From FACHB-1406 sp034189065 (GTDB lineage: Bacteria > Cyanobacteriota > Cyanobacteriia > Cyanobacteriales > Spirulinaceae), in contig JAXHVQ010000140.1 of the NCBI GenBank assembly GCA_034189065.1, forward strand, positions 1 through 16,587: 16,587 nt of DNA. The letters are read 5' to 3'. Positions 6,359-13,999 of this stretch are shown here, in pieces. A program made the translations under genes and the position numbers. The notes under the pieces were generated by a model. That model saw only the letters and a list, made by a program, of their open reading frames with translations. It was not told where the DNA came from and did no database searches. How positions within the stretch are numbered: the stretch's first letter is position 1; each line of letters begins with the position of its first letter.

Positions 6359-7270
6359 CTAGTTTGAAGCAGCCGAACGCAGCGACTCCAAATAATCGCA
6401 AAGACAATCTGGCGTGTCGGCGTATTGAGATAAATCAGAAATAACTGTTTTTTTTGAAATATTCAGTTTAACTTTCAGTTTTTGGGTGAAATAAGGATAA
6501 TTTCCCTGATTTGCTTCTTGGACAAGCTTTTGTAGAAACTTCAGCAAAAACTCGATTTCAAACTTTCCCCTAAAACTCCTTTGTCGAGTTCGTGTATTCA
6601 GCTCGTCTCGCTTGTTCTCTAGCTCTTTCTGAGAGATATTAGCTGCCCTCGGAAATTTGGAATGCAAATCCGTAACTGTGTAATTGATATCAATTTTGTC
6701 TAAGTTGATGTATACAAAATCCGAAACGCTAAGGTTTGATATTGTGAGCCGACTAGCTTTATCCCTTTGACAGGCTAACCAAGCATTAAGCAACTCAACA
6801 GCGTCGTGAAACTCCTTTTGCCTGTTCTGGTAAAGCGCAATACATTTATCAAAATCTTCATCTAACTCTCTCAGTTTAAATTCATTTATCAAAATTCGAG
6901 AAAAACATTCAACTGAGGTATAAAAATTCTCAATCGAATAGCCCGGAGTTTCATAAATCCCGCTGACACCGCTTTTGCCAATCGAGACATCGAAATCCCT
7001 ATCGATAAAATAAGCTGCTTTAAGATTTGCATAATGTTTGCGCCTCGAAAGCATTTTGTATATTCCTAAAACGCCCTCTTTCCCTCTACAGGAAAAAGTA
7101 AAAGGCTTTTTAGGTCTTGCAATTGTATCAATTCTAACCCCATAGTATTGACCATCTTCACCTTCAAAGAAGCAATATAACGCCGATTTATCTTTCTTGT
7201 ATAGCCTGCTAACTTCGGTAAATATAACAACAGCTTTATCTCTAGATGCTCTTAATGTTTCGACTGACAT
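6359..7270 (-). CDS. ariB: DUF4435 TOPRIM-like protein, PARIS AriB-like toxin
   Basis: This 303-aa protein carries the marks of the DUF4435 family: FFEGEDG (34-40) with an acidic residue at the end of the first strand, CRGKEGVL (61-68), AAYFIDRDFD (86-94) with the TOPRIM-like D-x-D pair, and GYSIENFY (110-117). In PARIS, the DUF4435 protein AriB is the nuclease effector, held inactive by the ATPase AriA and released when phage anti-restriction proteins are sensed; released AriB has been reported to cleave a tRNA. The gene starts directly after the stop of the upstream ATPase gene (TAAATG, no gap), with GAGAGG inside the ATPase's last codons as its ribosome site, so translation is coupled. DNA is AT-rich and lacks HIP1. 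The call rests on pair architecture and motifs; DUF4435 proteins also occur beside other ATPases. Confidence 0.78.
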   Translation of the reverse strand: MSVETLRASRDKAVVIFTEVSRLYKKDKSALYCFFEGEDGQYYGVRIDTIARPKKPFTFSCRGKEGVLGIYKMLSRRKHYANLKAAYFIDRDFDVSIGKSGVSGIYETPGYSIENFYTSVECFSRILINEFKLRELDEDFDKCIALYQNRQKEFHDAVELLNAWLACQRDKASRLTISNLSVSDFVYINLDKIDINYTVTDLHSKFPRAANISQKELENKRDELNTRTRQRSFRGKFEIEFLLKFLQKLVQEANQGNYPYFTQKLKVKLNISKKTVISDLSQYADTPDCLCDYLESLRSAASN

Positions 7271-8644
7271 TTACCTCTCTCGAACAAACTCATCCAAATC
7301 GCGGGCATTCAAATCTAATTCATTATCAAAGATAAATGGAGAATGGGTAACTGCCAAAAGTAGCTTACATCTACCGGATTTCAGAATGTCGGGTAATAAA
7401 AGCCTTTGCCATTCTATAGAAAGCGATAATTCCGGTTCGTCAAATAATAAAATGAAATCTTCGGAAGATTCTAAGTAAATCTTGGAAAAAAGTGATATGA
7501 TCTGTTTCTCTCCAGAAGAAAGATTCCTAATGTCGATTTCTTGACCGCCCTCAGTCCTTATGGATATATCAATATTTGCCTCGTCATAAATGATTTGCTT
7601 TTTGCTTAAATATTGATTGCATATTTGGGCAAACTGGTTAATGGACTCATCCTTCTCTTTCTGTCGCTGGTACAAATTCACTAGCTTGGACAAAAAATAA
7701 ACCAACTGTTCGTATTCTTTTGAATTAATCTCTCCCGAACTCACCAGTTCCTCAATCTTTTCTCGATCGGATTTAGAAATATTATTTTCGCCAACACGCC
7801 TCAAAACGATGCTTATTGTGTCTGGCTGAATACTGTTTCTCATTTCCTCAGTAATTTCAACTCCCTCTACAAACTGCGTTAAGATTTCGCCTGTTGCTTT
7901 GGAAAATAGATTCAGCGCTGAATTTTTAATCTCTGTTTTTATTTCTTCCAATCTAGCAATTACATCGTCCATTCCAAATTGAATCAGCTTTCCTTCTCCG
8001 TCGAAGTCTAACTCTTCAACTTCGTCTTCTGCATATCCCAAGCTTTTTAAATCCTCTTCAATCCTTCTATAAGTAGGAAAGTACAAAATCAGTTCATTTA
8101 TATTTCTATCAATCGTTTCTTTTATTTTGCTCCTTCTATCTTCTGCTTCTTCATCTGTGAGTTTTGAGCTTTCTGCAAGAGTTCTAATATTTTGAGACGA
8201 AACTATTCCATGTGTTGAATAATGAAAAAACGACGAGCGGAATAACTCAGATGATAAATATTTTCGGGATTCTCTTTGCAATCTATCAAGTTCTCTACTT
8301 GGCAAATCAGTAATGATTTCAAAACCACCGCGCTCGTATAGCCATTTCAGATCGGTCTTTTTAATCTCAACGCTTTCGCCAGAGCTAAACTCCAGAACGA
8401 TTGACTCAAAATCTACGCTACTCAATTTATGGAATTTGCAAGATATTGCATAGTAAAGCGCGTTTAAAATCGTCGTCTTTCCCGCTCCATTTTCTGCGAT
8501 TAGAATTAAAGCTTCTTTTTCAAAAGGAATTGTGATATCCTTAAAGCCAAACAAACCGTTAATCGCAAACGACTTAAGCTGACTCGAGTTGGGAGAGTCG
8601 CCTAAAAGAAGCTGGGTTTCATCTTGCTCGTTTAACAGTGTCAT
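7271..8644 (-). CDS. ariA: AAA/SMC-like ATPase, PARIS AriA-like sensor
   Basis: This 457-aa ATPase shows Walker A AENGAGKTT (50-58), an ABC-type signature LSSGEKQ (375-381), Walker B FILLFDEPELSL (397-408) and a switch histidine in AVTHSP (H434). Between them, residues about 130-365 are charged and helical (ETDRNINEL-like and EEIKTEIK stretches), fitting the coiled insert of AAA15/AAA21-type defence ATPases. With an abutting DUF4435 gene, size and order match AriA of PARIS, where a hexameric ATPase scaffold holds AriB and senses anti-restriction proteins such as Ocr. The start is ATG 8644, with AAGGAG placed five nt upstream, a strong site by the standard of this window. Codons are AT-rich compared with proC and sepF, and no GCGATCGC occurs across the pair, suggesting transfer. 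Other two-gene ATPase/TOPRIM systems (OLD/Gabija-like) are less likely, since the nuclease part here is DUF4435. Confidence 0.78.
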   Translation of the reverse strand: MTLLNEQDETQLLLGDSPNSSQLKSFAINGLFGFKDITIPFEKEALILIAENGAGKTTILNALYYAISCKFHKLSSVDFESIVLEFSSGESVEIKKTDLKWLYERGGFEIITDLPSRELDRLQRESRKYLSSELFRSSFFHYSTHGIVSSQNIRTLAESSKLTDEEAEDRRSKIKETIDRNINELILYFPTYRRIEEDLKSLGYAEDEVEELDFDGEGKLIQFGMDDVIARLEEIKTEIKNSALNLFSKATGEILTQFVEGVEITEEMRNSIQPDTISIVLRRVGENNISKSDREKIEELVSSGEINSKEYEQLVYFLSKLVNLYQRQKEKDESINQFAQICNQYLSKKQIIYDEANIDISIRTEGGQEIDIRNLSSGEKQIISLFSKIYLESSEDFILLFDEPELSLSIEWQRLLLPDILKSGRCKLLLAVTHSPFIFDNELDLNARDLDEFVRER

Positions 8645-8917
8645 ATGGCTCCTTCGGTCTCTCCTAATTTAGTATTCTCTCGATGTTGCTATCCTTATAA
8701 AAGCCATTTAACGATCGCGGACAACGGTAAGATAGTCATCCTCAACATCTCTTGCGATCGCCAATCCTCCCCCAATAGTAACACTGCGACTCAATCGCAA
8801 CGGGAGCAACGAGAAGGCGATTTACGCCAGTTTTCGCGCGATCGCCGAACCGTTGAATTTTTCCTCAACCTACCGGCACTCGACCTCAATTATTAATTAT
8901 TGATTTTTAATTTTTAA

Positions 8918-9724
8918 CTATCCTTTGCCCAACTCTTGGGAACGCCGATAAGCCGCATCAACTGCCGCGATCGCCGCCGCCCGAAATCCGCGATTTTCCA
9001 ACTCCGCCACCCCAGCAATAGTCGTCCCCCCAGGACTGGTAACGCGATCCTTCAATTCTGCTGGATGTAAGCCGCCGTCGTGCAACAATTGTGCCGTTCC
9101 CAGAACCGTTTGCAGCGCAAGTTGGGCCGCGATCGCGCGCGGCAGTCCCGCCTTCACGCCACCATCAGCCAGCGCCTCGATCAAAATCGCCACAAACGCC
9201 GGCCCCGAGCCCGAAAGTCCCGTCACCGCATCCATCAAGGATTCCGGCACTTCCACCACCTCCCCAACGGCGGCAAATAAAGCCCTAGCAACTTCCATTT
9301 GCGAAGGTGTAACCCCAGAACCGGCCGCGATCGCCGTCATTCCCGCACCCACCGTCGCAGGCGTATTGGGCATCGCCCGCACAATCGATTGCGTACCAAA
9401 AGCCTCGCTCAACCGACTCAACGAAACGCCCGCCAAAATAGAAATCAAGAGTGTCCCATCCCCAAAAGCCTTTCCCCCTTCCAGTTCCGCCGCCACAGCC
9501 GCCAAAACTTGAGGTTTCACCGCCAGCAACACCACATCCGCTGCTGCCGCCTCCCGATTATCCGCCGTCACCCGCACGCCATACTTTTGCTGGAGAAAGT
9601 CGCGTCGTTCTGGGGCGGGATCGCTGACTGCGATGGCTTCCGGTGCGTACTGTTGCTCTGCGATGAGGCGGGATAACAAGGCCTCGCCCATTACCCCGCC
9701 GCCGATTGCGCCAAATTTAGCCAC
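8918..9724 (-). CDS. proC: Pyrroline-5-carboxylate reductase
   Basis: This 268-aa enzyme performs the last step of proline synthesis, reducing pyrroline-5-carboxylate with NAD(P)H. The N-terminal Rossmann motif GAIGGGVMGEAL (5-16) and LAVKPQV, followed by ILAGVS and VRAMPNTPA, are typical. The C-terminal signature GLSGSGPAFVAILIEALADG and the end motif DRVTSPGGTTIAGVAELE confirm the family, and the length is normal. The start is GTG 9724, with AAGG overlapping the sepF stop; the gap to sepF is 7 nt, so proC is the last gene of a sepF-proC operon. It is GC-rich with several HIP1 sites, in contrast to the PARIS-like pair downstream. Confidence 0.96.
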   Translation of the reverse strand: MAKFGAIGGGVMGEALLSRLIAEQQYAPEAIAVSDPAPERRDFLQQKYGVRVTADNREAAAADVVLLAVKPQVLAAVAAELEGGKAFGDGTLLISILAGVSLSRLSEAFGTQSIVRAMPNTPATVGAGMTAIAAGSGVTPSQMEVARALFAAVGEVVEVPESLMDAVTGLSGSGPAFVAILIEALADGGVKAGLPRAIAAQLALQTVLGTAQLLHDGGLHPAELKDRVTSPGGTTIAGVAELENRGFRAAAIAAVDAAYRRSQELGKG

Positions 9725-9731
9725 TCTTACC

Positions 9732-10307
9732 TTACTGCGCTAGACGAGTTTCATCGAGAGTCCACGACTGGGGCTGTCCCACCGAGGATGGGGAAGGAGC
9801 CACCGGCACTTGGGGCATTTCGTGCAGCGCGCCCAGTTGCGTCGAAACTTGAACGCAGTTGGGGGTAAACAAGAAAATGCTCTCTCCAATGCGTTCTTGA
9901 TGGCCGTCGATAGCGTAAGTTCCTCCAGCCACAAAGTCAACCGCCCGTTGAGCCTCGTCGGGATCGATAATCGTCAAATTCAGCACCACCGACTTGCGTT
10001 CGCGTAACGCCTGAATGACTTGGGGCATTTCTTCAAAGGTGCGCGGCTCAAAAACAAGCACTTCAGAGAAGCCCGTTGCGGCTCCTGGCATACCAATTAC
10101 ATTACTTCTGGGAGTGGATGTTGTCATTTCTGCTGCTGGATGGACTGCTGTGCGATCGCGGTTTCTTCTGCGGGCGGCCCGTTCTTCTTCCACAGAGGGC
10201 GGGGTTTCTTCGGGGTAGTCGTTTGCCTCTACCTCTTCTTCGTAGTATTCGTATTCCTCTGCCTCATTGAGACCGACAAAATCTTTTAGCTTTGTAAAAA
10301 TGTTCAC
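9732..10307 (-). CDS. sepF: Cell division protein SepF
   Basis: This 191-aa protein tethers FtsZ filaments to the membrane at the division site. The N-terminal MNIFTKLKDFVGL forms the membrane-binding amphipathic helix; an acidic, Tyr-rich linker (14-60) follows, then the SepF core from about 80 to 165 with VVLNLTIIDPDEAQRAVDFVAGGTYAIDG and IFLFTPNCV. A short Pro/Ser tail ends the protein. I chose GTG 10307 because it places the helix at the very N-terminus and has AAGGAA just upstream; ATG 10340 or TTG 10346 would add 11 or 13 residues before the helix and lack a ribosome site. It precedes proC by 7 nt, and a 316-nt gap separates it from pipY, so it may have its own promoter. Confidence 0.93.
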   Translation of the reverse strand: MNIFTKLKDFVGLNEAEEYEYYEEEVEANDYPEETPPSVEEERAARRRNRDRTAVHPAAEMTTSTPRSNVIGMPGAATGFSEVLVFEPRTFEEMPQVIQALRERKSVVLNLTIIDPDEAQRAVDFVAGGTYAIDGHQERIGESIFLFTPNCVQVSTQLGALHEMPQVPVAPSPSSVGQPQSWTLDETRLAQ

Positions 10308-10371
10308 AATTTCCTTTTCCTCAACTCTTTCGCTGGACATCGGCAACTGGTTTAACCTAGAGTAGACCTGC

Positions 10372-10394
10372 CTCAGCGCGCGCGCTGAGTTTTT
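10372..10394 (+). terminator. Perfect palindrome with T run in the sepF upstream region
   Basis: CTCAGCGCG and CGCGCTGAG make an 18-bp perfect palindrome followed by TTTTT on the + strand. As a terminator it would act rightward, against the direction of the flanking - strand genes. On the - strand it lies 65 nt upstream of the sepF GTG and could be a 5'-leader hairpin. The rest of the 316-nt gap shows a -10-like TACAAT at 10532-10527 (- strand) without a clear -35 box, and no gene. Confidence 0.4.
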
Positions 10395-10623
10395 CAGTTT
10401 CCCTTCGAGGCACGGTGAAGGCGATGAGTCCCTTCGCGCGATCTGATATTACGCTAACTTTAACCCGCCTTTGCCTCAAATTGATTACCAACTCGAGGTA
10501 TTTCGAGCGCCAAATCGAACTGGACTATTGTATCTTACTCCCAATGTTTATTTGAATCTACAAAGAGAGAAAATTTTTTTGCTGAGTGGTACTTTTGTTC
10601 TTTATCCCCTAGCTATGTATTGC

Positions 10624-11319
10624 CTACTGCTCCACCGGCGGTCTTTCCCCGAAAATTATCCGTCCCAGGCGAACCATTGTTGCCCCCGCACGCACGGCGA
10701 GAAGATAATCTCCCGACATTCCCATTGAGAATTCTTCGAGAGCTAAGTTGGGGTAATTTTCTTGCCCGATTTGGGAGCTTAAGTCGCGAGTTGCTTGAAA
10801 GGCTGCTAAGGCTTCTGTTTCCGAAAGACCTAACGGCAGAATTGTCATTAATCCTTGAATGGCAATATTTTGACATTGGTTTAATTGCGGAAGATCGGTT
10901 TGCAATTGGGCAACTTCCCAACCGTATTTATTCGGATCGGATAGAACTTTAACCTGAAGGCAAACCTGGGGACGCACTGCGAGTTCTCCGGCTAGGCGAT
11001 TGAGACGTTGAGCTAATTTTAAGCGATCGCAAGCATGAATCCATTGGAAGGTTTCGAGGGTTTTTTGAGCTTTATTGCTTTGCAAGTGACCGATAAAGTG
11101 CCAGCAAATATCGGGAAGATTCTGGAGTTGTTCTTGTTTGGGTAAGGCTTCTTGGAGCCGACTCTCACCAAAGTCCCGAATTCCGGCTGCGTATGCTTCT
11201 CGCATCGCTTCGACTGAAACCTGTTTGGTGACGGCGATTAAGCGGACGCGCTCTGGGAGTTGTTCGCGAATTTGCGCGATCCGCTCTGTAATTGAGGAGG
11301 TAGACTGGGTAACTTCCAT
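10624..11319 (-). CDS. pipY: PipY, YggS-family PLP homeostasis protein
   Basis: This 231-aa single-domain protein of the PLPBP/YggS family binds pyridoxal phosphate and buffers vitamin B6 and amino-acid metabolism; it is not known to be an enzyme. The PLP lysine is K32 in IAVTKQVS. Other family marks are FGESRLQEA, WHFIGHLQSNKA, VKVLSDPNKYGW, GLMTILPL and EFSMGMSGDYLLAVRAGATMVRLGRIIFG. The start is ATG 11319; the reading frame stays open 40 codons further up, but that part overlaps pipX and has no family match. The gap to the pipX stop is only 4 nt (TAG TTTT ATG), so the two are translationally linked, as expected for the cyanobacterial pipX-pipY operon. Confidence 0.95.
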   Translation of the reverse strand: MEVTQSTSSITERIAQIREQLPERVRLIAVTKQVSVEAMREAYAAGIRDFGESRLQEALPKQEQLQNLPDICWHFIGHLQSNKAQKTLETFQWIHACDRLKLAQRLNRLAGELAVRPQVCLQVKVLSDPNKYGWEVAQLQTDLPQLNQCQNIAIQGLMTILPLGLSETEALAAFQATRDLSSQIGQENYPNLALEEFSMGMSGDYLLAVRAGATMVRLGRIIFGERPPVEQ

Positions 11320-11323
11320 AAAA

Positions 11324-11596
11324 CTACTGGAATGTATATTGATGGATATTATGAAGCTCTTCGTATTCTTTAACAGCTCCGATGCGACGGAGTTGACGCA
11401 TTCGATTTTCAACAAGAAGGCGCGCTTCCGAACGTCCAACCGGGGAAAATGAAAGGCTGTTGCGATCGCTCGTCACCAAGAAAAAAAGACGCTGAGCGTA
11501 AAGCGTGGTGAACAGTTCTTGGCGAGCTTCGATCGCGCAAACTTTGTAGAGGAGACCAAATGTGGGGTGATTCAGATAGCTTTCGTTATTATCCAT
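11324..11596 (-). CDS. pipX: PII-interacting protein PipX
   Basis: This 90-aa protein swaps between the nitrogen signal protein PII and the regulator NtcA, acting as NtcA co-activator when 2-oxoglutarate is high. Family sequences are easy to see: YLNHPTFGLLYKVC (7-20), ELFTTLYAQRLFFLVT (27-42, the Tudor-like domain face used for PII and NtcA) and the two C-terminal helices ARLLVENRMRQLRRIGAVKEYEEL ending in TFQ at the usual length. The start is ATG 11596; the preceding TTG at 11599 is less likely. No clear ribosome site is present. PipX is restricted to cyanobacteria, which sets the taxonomy of the window. Confidence 0.96.
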   Translation of the reverse strand: MDNNESYLNHPTFGLLYKVCAIEARQELFTTLYAQRLFFLVTSDRNSLSFSPVGRSEARLLVENRMRQLRRIGAVKEYEELHNIHQYTFQ

Positions 11597-11747
11597 CAAG
11601 ATTTTTTACGGGAGAAGCCTTTGAGTGCGACGTTTGGGGCGCGGCTTGGCATTAGGATGATAATAGCTCGAACCGGTATTCAAATCGACTCGATCTTTAA
11701 GATTTCACGAACTAATATTAGGGATCGAGGAATTAGCTATGGGGATC

Positions 11748-11795
11748 GGAGATGGGGAGATGGGGAGATGGGGAGATGGGGAGATGGGGAGATGG
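11748..11795. repeat. Tandem repeat, six copies of an 8-nt unit
   Basis: Six exact copies of GGAGATGG lie in the 255-nt gap between ecfT and pipX. Arrays of this kind arise by slippage and vary in copy number between strains. On the transcribed - strand the unit reads CCATCTCC. It could change the distance between ecfT and the pipX promoter region; no other role is visible. Confidence 0.95.
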
Positions 11796-11851
11796 GTGCG
11801 GCTCTTATATGACTGATTACTACGCACCACTCGCTGATAACTGTTTACTGC

Positions 11852-12730
11852 TTACTGACTCCCGCCCCACATCAGTCGCGCCACCCAAAACAACAACAAA
11901 AGGAGCAAAGCTGCCAAATCGAACGCGCGCAGTCGTAAGATGTGCCATTGTACCCGATGTCGATTGGGATGGGTAAAGCCGCGTACATCCATCGCTACAG
12001 CAATTTGCTCGGCGCGCGACAGCAAATTTTCCAGGAGGCGATCGCAGACAATCAGCCAAACTTGAAGGCTCCTACGGATACCGAGTTGCTTCCAGTTAAT
12101 GGCGCGAGTGCTGATGGAACGCGAAAGATTTTGCACTTCTTCCAAAACCAGGGGAATAAAACGTAGCGAGAGCGTTAAGGTCAGAATAATTTCAGTAACC
12201 GGGACTTTCAAGCGTTGTAGGGGTTTGAAAAAATATTCGATCGCGGCGGTAATTTCTTCGGGAGCCGTTGTCAATAAGTAAAGACTACTGCTATAAATCA
12301 GCGTAAAAATAATAGTACTCAGGCGAACTGCCAAATCGAGCGATCGGCGGGTAACGGTAAATAGTCGGGCATCATAAATTACATACTCGTAGGAAGTAGG
12401 CTGAGGCAAGTTCAGCTCGCTTTCAGGCAAACGGGGTTGATACTCCAGTCCGAGTCCATCGGGAGCAACAGTGGTAATCATAAAAGAAAAAAAGCCCAAC
12501 AACAGCAACCAACCCATCTGCTGCTTCCACACCCGCCAAGGAATTCTCGCTGACAGCGTGAGACACACCAGAACCGCAACCAGTCCGATGCGCCAAGGCA
12601 GCGTCGCTAACACCGGCGCAAACAAAAAACTCATCAACCAGGCAAGCTTGACGCGCGGATCGAGTCGATGGAGCCACGTAACGGGCTCTTCGAGATAGAG
12701 TCCAATGGGAACCGATCGCAATAAATCCAT
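11852..12730 (-). CDS. ecfT: EcfT/CbiQ-family energy-coupling factor transmembrane protein
   Basis: This 292-aa membrane protein is the T component of an energy-coupling factor (ECF) transporter, which links two ATPases to a substrate-binding S component for vitamin or metal uptake. Hydrophobic segments lie at about 28-60, 73-90, 137-157, 180-196 and 271-289. The cytosolic coupling helices carry the family motifs, here TRA (208-210) and AMDVRGF (246-252), which dock onto the ATPases. The N-terminus GLYLEEPVTWLHRLDPRVKLAW is characteristic. No EcfA or S component is nearby, so the substrate is unknown; a stand-alone ecfT next to pipX is common in cyanobacteria as far as I recall. The start is ATG 12730. 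The 324-nt region upstream (12731-13054) separates it from a divergent gene and must hold both promoters, but I see no clear consensus boxes in it. Confidence 0.9.
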   Translation of the reverse strand: MDLLRSVPIGLYLEEPVTWLHRLDPRVKLAWLMSFLFAPVLATLPWRIGLVAVLVCLTLSARIPWRVWKQQMGWLLLLGFFSFMITTVAPDGLGLEYQPRLPESELNLPQPTSYEYVIYDARLFTVTRRSLDLAVRLSTIIFTLIYSSSLYLLTTAPEEITAAIEYFFKPLQRLKVPVTEIILTLTLSLRFIPLVLEEVQNLSRSISTRAINWKQLGIRRSLQVWLIVCDRLLENLLSRAEQIAVAMDVRGFTHPNRHRVQWHILRLRAFDLAALLLLLLFWVARLMWGGSQ

Positions 12731-13054
12731 AATGATTAACGTAGAAATGTGAAGATCGCGCGGGAGGTTTCAAGAAGCATTCGTACCTAGAAAGTTACTC
12801 CATAAGTTAACAGGTAACAGGCACTCGAAGAAGCGCTCATTGCAACGGACAATCGAGAAACCCGGCATCTATTTCACATTAAACGCAATTTTAAGGTAAC
12901 GCGCCCGAGGCGCGAGTGCATTTCTCCCTTACCTCCGCCCTCATCGCACCTTACCTTGCTCTGACTTTAGTCATACCCCCAAAACTCTGATTTCATTCAT
13001 AAGGGTGATTCCAAAACGCTTGTTTATTTTTAATTTATAAATGTAACGAACGCA

Positions 13055-13897
13055 ATGGAAAATAACAAAATGGCTTTAGTCAAAATTGGAGATGTCTACC
13101 CCGATTATAAAGACCGGGTTTTTGAAGGTGAAGATATTACAGGATATAGCGTCTATAGCGATCGCGAAGAAAAAATCGGAGGCGTACACGATATTTTATT
13201 AGACGAAAGCGGTCGCTTTCGGTACTTTGTTATTGATACAGGATTTTGGTTCTTTGGCAAACAAGTTTTACTGCCCGTCGGACGCGCGCGTATGGACTAC
13301 GCCAACCACAAAATTTACGTACTAGGCTTGACTAAAGAGCAAGCCGAAAGCTTACCCGAGTACCGCCCGGATATGGCTGTAGACTACGAATACGAAGAAC
13401 GAGTCAGGAGTACGTACCGACCCGTGGCTGGAGCGGCAACCACTCAAAACTATACTCCTAACGACTATACTTACGACTATGACCCTGCGCTTTATCAAGC
13501 AAACGAGCAAGATCGCTCCAAAATCCAACTGTACGAAGAACGCTTGATTGCCGATAAAGATCGTCGTAAAGCGGGAGAAGTTGCAGTAGGGAAAAAAGTA
13601 GAAACGGAAACAGCGCGCGTTTCGGTTCCCGTTGAGAAAGAAAGAGTTGTCATCGAACGTACCACTCCAACGGGTACAACTCCCGTTACTCCTGGTGCCA
13701 CAGACTTTAAAGAAGGGGAAGTCGCACGCGTGGAAGTTTACGAAGAAACAGCAAATGTCGAAAAGCAAGCCTACGTTCGCGAAGAAGTTGCAGTTCGCAA
13801 AGAAGTCGATCGCGAAACAGTGGAATCGACAGAAACCATTCGCCGCGAGGAATTAGATGTAGAGGCAGACGGCAGACCGGTTGTGGATAATCGCTAG
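13055..13897 (+). CDS. PRC-barrel and DUF2382 domain stress-type protein
   Basis: This 280-aa protein has a PRC-barrel at about 25-100 (ITGYSVYSDREEKIGGVHDILLD...RYFVIDTGFWFFGKQVLLPVGRARMD), a Tyr-rich linker (108-150), and a charged DUF2382 region at 158-268. The DUF2382 part has the family's beginning IQLYEERLIADKDRRKAGEVAVGKKVETE and then Val/Glu-rich alternating strands. Such proteins (YsnF/AvaK-like) are linked to stress and desiccation tolerance, but no biochemical role is established. It has no signal peptide or membrane segment. The start is ATG 13055; M6 (MALVKIGDV) is an alternative. A strong terminator follows. A related gene lies next, at 14000. Confidence 0.85.
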   Translation: MENNKMALVKIGDVYPDYKDRVFEGEDITGYSVYSDREEKIGGVHDILLDESGRFRYFVIDTGFWFFGKQVLLPVGRARMDYANHKIYVLGLTKEQAESLPEYRPDMAVDYEYEERVRSTYRPVAGAATTQNYTPNDYTYDYDPALYQANEQDRSKIQLYEERLIADKDRRKAGEVAVGKKVETETARVSVPVEKERVVIERTTPTGTTPVTPGATDFKEGEVARVEVYEETANVEKQAYVREEVAVRKEVDRETVESTETIRREELDVEADGRPVVDNR

Positions 13898-13925
13898 AAA
13901 TTGCGACCCCGCAAGCCATCACAAA

Positions 13926-13967
13926 ACAGGTAGAGCCGTTTTTTCAGGCGCTCTACCTGTCCTTTTT
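13926..13967 (+). terminator. Rho-independent terminator after the first PRC-barrel gene
   Basis: ACAGGTAGAGC (13926-13936) and GCTCTACCTGT (13950-13960) form a perfect 11-bp stem with a 13-nt loop, followed by CCTTTTT. It begins 29 nt after the stop codon of the PRC-barrel/DUF2382 gene and separates it from the second paralogue. Confidence 0.93.
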
Positions 13968-13999
13968 AGCCTAAAACTGCTCCTGAGTTCAAAATTATC

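Noticed and set aside
6359..8644. Reading the ATPase/DUF4435 pair as CRISPR ancillary genes
   Set aside because: No cyclic-nucleotide-binding (CARF or SAVED) domain is visible, and the pair matches the independent PARIS layout.
8645..8896. 83-aa + strand ORF between the ATPase gene and proC
   Set aside because: It starts on the complement of the ATPase start region, is low in complexity, and has no ribosome site or family match.
10471..10728. 85-aa + strand ORF in the sepF-pipY gap
   Set aside because: It runs antisense into pipY, with no motif and no ribosome site.
11320..11439. 40-codon N-terminal extension of pipY
   Set aside because: It overlaps pipX in another frame and has no YggS-family counterpart; ATG 11319 gives the normal length.
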